From Nepenthes gracilis (Eukaryota; Streptophyta; Magnoliopsida; Caryophyllales; Nepenthaceae), in assembly GCA_033239525.1 (NCBI GenBank), contig BSYO01000004.1, positions 12,934,037 to 12,998,036 of the forward strand: 64,000 nucleotides of DNA, in the 5' to 3' direction. Every line of letters begins with the position of its first letter. Within the stretch, counting starts at the first letter, position 1. Both the position numbers and the translations under genes were made by a program. The notes beneath the pieces were generated by a model. The model did not search any database. It saw only the letters and a list, made by a program, of their open reading frames with translations, and was not told where the DNA came from. Positions 59,265 through 64,000 of the stretch are shown piece by piece.

Positions 59265-59935
59265 TTTATTAATTAAAGTTCCTTTAAAAGTATACAGTTT
59301 GCAATGGCAAAAGTACATGAAAGAGGAAGAAGATACGACCCGGGGCCTAAGCCCTGAAGCGACTGCCTAAAATGCTTGGTGTGTGGTTGAGGGAATGTAA
59401 TCCACATGGGATCCCCACGACTCCACCACCGGAGCTCCATCGCCTCATCCAAGCCCTGGAGCAGTCGGTGTTGGCCAGCTCTTGCGGGCTACCGCAATGC
59501 TAACCGTAGAGGCAGAACCAACACCCGTAGTAGGAGTCTTCGGTAGGGATTCAGAGAGCTTGTGCTCCCTTATGGAGACTCCATCCTTCACCTCCCCTCC
59601 AGAAGGCACATATGATGATCTAAGTGGAGAGGAGACCATGAGCGACACGCTACACTGAAGGCAAGGCACCTCGTGATAGCTCCGTCGTAATCCTCCGCTG
59701 CACGGAAGATCACCATGGTCTGGAGGGAGGCATACGACAATGACAGAGTGGCCGAACCACCCTCATTAGCATGTGGAGCTGCCCGAGGTGAGGACGTGAG
59801 GACAATCTTCGTCAGAAGCTCTGGATCTCCAGCTAGTCCATCCGATTCTTCATGGACTCCCACCAGAAGCGGGATGAACCAAGACCCTCGCATTGCTCCT
59901 CTAAAATTAGCCAATGGATGAGCCACACCAGTCAA
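59265..59935 (-). pseudogene. Second antisense unit of the Tat element, unrecognised
   Basis: Two overlapping minus frames (59935-59588, 115 aa; 59669-59445, 74 aa) and a downstream decayed frame with SFMYFCHCKLYTF-like sequence, then AATAAA at 59265-59270 on the minus strand. The region matches 22703-22915 in the other Tat copy, suggesting an ancestral gene, but no ATG start or domain is clear. It could instead be the 3' exon of a longer antisense transcript. Confidence 0.35.
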
Positions 59936-60229
59936 AGAGCCCCCCTATTTGTGGAGGAGTTGGAACCCTGTTCACGCTTAATGGGCTACACTCCCCAATA
60001 GCCGTCATTCACAAAGAAGGAAAATCCTCGATGCCCACGCAACCTCAGGCATGCGAATCTAACCTTTCAGAGCACCGAATCCCTGCGGCGCCTGAAAAGC
60101 CTACATGGCTGCCTGGGGAAGGTGTGATGCCAAAAGATGACAAAGGCTGGCACATCTCGAGGAAGAGAGTGCGGTGACCAATTGGACCCGAAGTGAACAT
60201 GCCAAGGCCATGCTGCAAGTCGACCCAGG

Positions 60230-60241
60230 CATGGGGGCTAG
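60230..60241 (+). promoter_or_regulatory. Polypurine tract of the Tat element
   Basis: CATGGGGGCTAG directly precedes the LTR start TGTTGGG at 60242. Confidence 0.6.
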
Positions 60242-61154
60242 TGTTGGGTCCAGTGCCACTAGGGCCCAAGAAATCGCAAGGCCCAATTCAGAAAGCAGCT
60301 ACCCAAGCGGCCAACTCAGCCCGATATCCAAATCAGCCTACGTGGTAGCCCAGTATTCACGGTCAATTGATGCCACTTTCAGCTCATTAATGCAGCTACA
60401 GGGTGGCAGGTATAGCGTAGAGGAAATGAGCCAATGAGGAGAAGGTTAGCGCTGTCAGCCGTGACTTACGCCGCTATCCACAATTCTCCAGCCAATATTA
60501 GTGCGAGAAGTAGACCAGGCGTGCCCTGCGAAGCATGAAGGTCTTTCCACCACCACAAGACGACAATTGATACACTTACGACCACCACTGGGCAACGGAC
60601 GATGAATCCCTACAAGAAGGATTCTTGTGCCCAAAGCTCAAAGCCAATAAGCCAATAAATTCCCTCTCCTTTCACAGGAAATGGGATTGATCGATCAATT
60701 GGATCCCGGACACCCAGCTTAATACTATGCAACAAAACACTCACCCCAGAGTTCAAACTCTCAAATCAGTGCCTAGATCCTACCTTTGCAGCCGTACTCA
60801 GGCGTCCAGACAGTGACCCACCCTTCAAGGTGCATACAGTGAGCCAGACCTCTCACCAAATGCTCATCAATCTCTCACCATTGCATTCATGTACTCCCAA
60901 CGCATTCACAACATATCTCCGTGCACCTCTAAGCGTGCGCTCCTTTCCGTTTATTGCGAAAAGTTGCTGACTTGAGCGTCGGAGTATTTTCGGTGGGAGA
61001 AATCTCGCCGGGCCTTTAACCTCTTATTTGTCGTTTGTGTTATGCAGGTTCTAAGTTCACAGTGACGGAGACCGGACCCGCTCGAGATCCTGCATGGATA
61101 AGGAATTCGAAGGCTTTCTAATCCGTACGATAACCCGTGACCCAGGACCCAACA
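60242..61154 (+). repeat. 3' LTR of the Tat element
   Basis: 913 bp, TGTTGGGTCC...GGACCCAACA, aligned along its length with 49899-50812. Its TATA position reads CCCTACAAGAAGG (60608-60620), a T-to-C change relative to the 5' LTR. Confidence 0.92.
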
Positions 61155-61159
61155 AAAGT

Positions 61160-62949
61160 ATAATACAATTTATTTTCATTACCATAAAACTTCATGACAT
61201 TCAAAGTGTCTCGTATACATAAAGGAACATTTCATTCGAAGACTAGACATTCTCATTGTGGTAAGAAGTTCATTTCAATTTCCGAAAACAAACAAAAAAG
61301 GGCATGAAATGTGTCGTGGACATGTCAAATCTCATGAACACGATAATCAGCAATCATGGAGGTGAATTTGGTTGTTTTATGGTAGAAATAATATGTTGGG
61401 AGCCTTTCATGAATAGTGCTGCGTGTTTACCACTTTATTTTTTGAATAGACATAGTTCAAGTTAGAGATTTCAACATTATCTTAGATCTAATCTTTTGCA
61501 ACGATGTCGGTGTTTCTTATGTGTGTGTAAGTGAAAAATCCCACGTCGTCATCACCATCATCTTATGTGGTGATGTATAAGACATTTACTCAACTACTTG
61601 ACTAAGCTACTGGCTTTGTCTCTTATCCATCAAAAGAGTTAAAATAAGAACTAAAATATTTGTATCAGACGTGAAAACTTATGTTTGACATTAATGTCTA
61701 AGGAATAGGCTGAATTATGTACGTGCAGATGTCACAGATATAATTGAAATATATGCAGTTGGGAAATTATAATTTTCACGCCGAAATTCAGTGCTAACCT
61801 TTGCAAAACGGTTATTTGATGATTAAAGACAAACCAATAAATGATCACAAGAAACGTGAAAATTACTTAGTTAAGAGTATAGGATCCTTTTACAGAGGTA
61901 ATATGCTTATTCTGATAATTAATGAGTATTTTGTTCATATATAAAAGCAATTTTTAATCTGATAAGGGCTTGGATCACCCGGTCCGGAGGAGCGCATGAT
62001 CCGCAGACAAAGGAGGGGCACAAAGTTATCGTGATGAGAAGCGCTTGGAGTGAAGAAAATGTAAGTGATTATCTTTATTATGGGTAGTTTTGCAAGTAGG
62101 CTTTTTTAGGGCTTATAAGGATAAAAAGAGCCGATTTTATGAGAACGCAGGACATCAACAAGGATGGGAAATTATATAGAAAAATACTTTTGATGGTTCC
62201 GAGAACTTAGAACTTTTAATTGTAATATTAGTGGCCGTCTCAGAGGAGGGAGAAAGACCTGCAATGGTGATCGTTGCCTTTTCTTGTTCCTAGCCATCAG
62301 TTATGAGTCTGCATTCCCATATTTGCTATGGGAATTCTTGGACTGTTCAGGAGGCAAGCTTGTGATTCTACTTCGGATGTTTCGTAACATATTCGTACTG
62401 TGAAACGGGAAAAAATTATAGAAAAGGGCAAAATATCAAATCCTTGTGTTAAGTTCTTATCAAAATGTTTAATTAATTATTGGCTTAAACTCGATAACAT
62501 ATTTTGAGATAATATCTTAACAATTTTGGCCAAATAGTTATGAATCTGTTTCATTTGCGGCTCTTACCTAAGAAAGATGATTAGGCATATAATAAACAGT
62601 GTGGGTGGGTATGCTTATTTCATGTTTGGACTTAACGTATATTCATATTAGGAGAGATGTTACAATTTAAATCTGAATTCTCAAACTCTTATCTCTTTGT
62701 CTATATGAGGGCAACATCTCTAAAATTCCAAGTCATGTCTTAATCACAAAAATCGCTCAAATTTCAGTAAGATTTTGACTACAAATTGCATGGACAATCT
62801 AGATTGGCAACATCGTTTTGGATGTTTGGACAACATAGACAAGATGACAAACTATTAGGTGAGATGGAAGTTTAGAAAAATCTTAAAAAATAAGAGTTAT
62901 AAAAAGGGATAATTTGAATAACTTCCTAAATTGAAGTGGTTTTGACAAA
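61160..62949. other. AT-rich DNA with two exon-like GC-richer islands
   Basis: No gene identified. 61965-62060 can be read as an open, balanced-codon segment (WITRSGGAHDPQTKEGHK) ending GAAAAT|GTAAGTG, a donor-like sequence; 62225-62400 is a second GC-richer island starting after an AG. Either host exon relics or captured fragments; no identity could be given. Confidence 0.35.
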
Positions 62950-63228
62950 TGTATAAAGATTTCTATATATAAACACTATATCTATAAGAAATAGAAAACA
63001 TTGTAATCTTTTCCCTTTCTGTATTTTTCTTTGATTTAATGATTCCTTTATATTGAGGGAGTACAAATAAAATGAAAAACTTACAATTCTAATATTGGAT
63101 ATAGAGTCCTAATTTTAGAATTATAGATATTCTGGCAATATGCTTGCTATCCATTGATTGTGGTGATTTTATATTTATGTCTACACCTATAACTTATCTA
63201 AGTTGGTTTCTAATAGCTCACACTAACA
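62950..63228 (-). repeat. 3' LTR of a decayed copia element
   Basis: The minus strand starts TGTTAGTGTGAGC at 63228, directly after a GAGGGAGAG polypurine tract; further in is a TATA-like TCAATATAAAGG (complement at about 63044-63055), then ATTACAATGTTTTC near the end. Left end approximate. Confidence 0.55.
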
Positions 63229-63642
63229 CTCTCCCTCAAATTGATACATACAAATCTCCGATGCACAAAACGTTGATGCGAGCTATGAACACTTTACGTG
63301 ATTTCGCCATTGAATTTGATTGCTAGTAGGTCTTCGGACTTTACAAATAGAAATCAAATTATTTTTGCATCTAGGTTTTCTTAGATAAAATATTGATCCA
63401 CCTCCACATGTTTTGTTCAGTCTTTTGATTGGATTTTTGAATGTTTCAATAGCAATTTTCTTTAGCATAAAGAAGATCCATTTCCAAAATAGGTGGAAAT
63501 CCTAGTTCAACAAATAGTATCTTGATGTTGAGTAACTTGCAAAGCCCTTTTGCCATTCCACGAAATGTTGTTTCTGCACCAGAGAGTGTTACTACCTTTT
63601 ATTTCTTACTTCTCCTTGTGATAAGATTCCCACCAACGAACA
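63229..63642 (-). pseudogene. Copia 3' coding remnant and polypurine tract
   Basis: Complement of CTCTCCCTCAAATTGAT (63229-63245) reads ATCAATTTGAGGGAGAG, the INLRGSV-like pol terminus and PPT typical of copia elements with short LTRs. Further upstream only short, shifted frames remain (for example 63468-63283). Cut on the right by a gypsy LTR beginning at 63643. Confidence 0.5.
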
Positions 63643-64000
63643 TGTAATACCCAACTTCCATTTGATTTATTTTGATAATATTTACTATTTTAAATAAATT
63701 GGCTGCATTAGAATTAATTGCATGTTACGAAATTTTAAAGGATATTTAAATCAATAGGATGACACTCAATGCATACCCGAGTTGCGCCTGAGCGTCATCT
63801 GCCATGGGCTAGTGCCCGAAGAGCTCCCGAGGGCCACGGTTGAGCACCATTTTTCAAAAGCAGGTGCTTGAGGTATGTCTGAATAGCGCTTGAGTGTCAT
63901 TTGCGTATATAAGAAGGGAGTAGCACCATTGTTTGTCATTTCGCGTGGGAGAACAAAGAGAGGAGAGAGAGAGGAGGAGGAGGAAGAGGAGAGAGAAAGA
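63643..64000 (+). repeat. Start of a Tekay-type LTR, cut by the window end
   Basis: TGTAATACCCAACTTCC is a characteristic start of this LTR type. Then follow an AT-rich region, a GCGCCTGAGCG/CCCGAG cluster (63780-63895), a TATA box GTATATAAGAAG (63905-63916) and a GA-rich leader running off the edge, the same order as the LTR at 667. Confidence 0.6.

Larger units (their letters stand above)
49894..61159 (+). mobile_element. Tat-type Ty3/gypsy element with antisense genes, TSD AAAGT
   Basis: LTRs 49899-50812 and 60242-61154 are flanked by identical AAAGT (49894-49898, 61155-61159). A TTGGCACTGTCTGTGGGAAC primer site, gag, protease, RT, RNase H, a second archaeal-type RNase H and integrase follow on the plus strand, then about 3.8 kb of tandem repeats and antisense ORFs before a GGGGG PPT. 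The second RNase H and the antisense ORFs define the Tat lineage. Pol carries many stops; total 11,256 bp. Confidence 0.92.

Overview
The window is a plant nuclear region, most likely from a dicot (inferred), made almost entirely of nested and decayed retrotransposons. No intact host gene, rRNA, tRNA or CRISPR array could be supported. Element types, initiator-Met primer sites, LTR lengths and 5-bp target-site duplications (TSDs) are all typical of angiosperm heterochromatin.

Layout. 1-2833: 3' end of a plus-strand Tekay/Del-type Ty3-gypsy element and its LTR. 2834-20704: a minus-strand gypsy family (family 2) present as two tandem 'leader-PBS-LTR' units. The first leader is split by a second, nearly complete minus-strand gypsy element (2969-15263, TSD AGTGA). 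That element's gag is in turn split by a plus-strand LINE-like insertion (9622-11688, 16-bp TSD, poly-A), giving three nesting levels. 20705-24440: remnant of a Tat-type gypsy element with an antisense gene related to the putative gypsy-type transposon family. 24441-28476: AT-rich DNA with a tandem duplication hit by a 470-bp 5'-truncated LINE. 28482-36927: plus-strand Sirevirus-like copia element with gag and a post-pol-type ORF but no pol, interrupted by a family-2 solo LTR (32401-34868, TSD ACAAC). 37569-47136: a longer minus-strand Sirevirus-like element with gag, PR, IN, RT, RNase H and the same extra ORF. 49899-61154: a plus-strand Tat element (TSD AAAGT) with gag, PR, RT, two RNase H domains and IN, then tandem repeats and antisense transcription units before the 3' LTR. 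62950-64000: a copia 3' end and the start of another Tekay-type LTR that leaves the window.

Functionally these are self-contained replication cassettes: LTR promoter, tRNA primer site, gag capsid, pol enzymes, polypurine tract. Every pol here is broken by stops, frameshifts or lost catalytic residues, so none looks autonomous now. The observations most worth checking are the extra ORF of the Sirevirus-like elements with its own apparent promoter and leader intron, the antisense gene cassettes of the Tat elements, a hairpin in family-2 LTRs whose stem seems to covary between copies, and a palindromic CTCGAG-rich cluster shared by LTRs of unrelated superfamilies.
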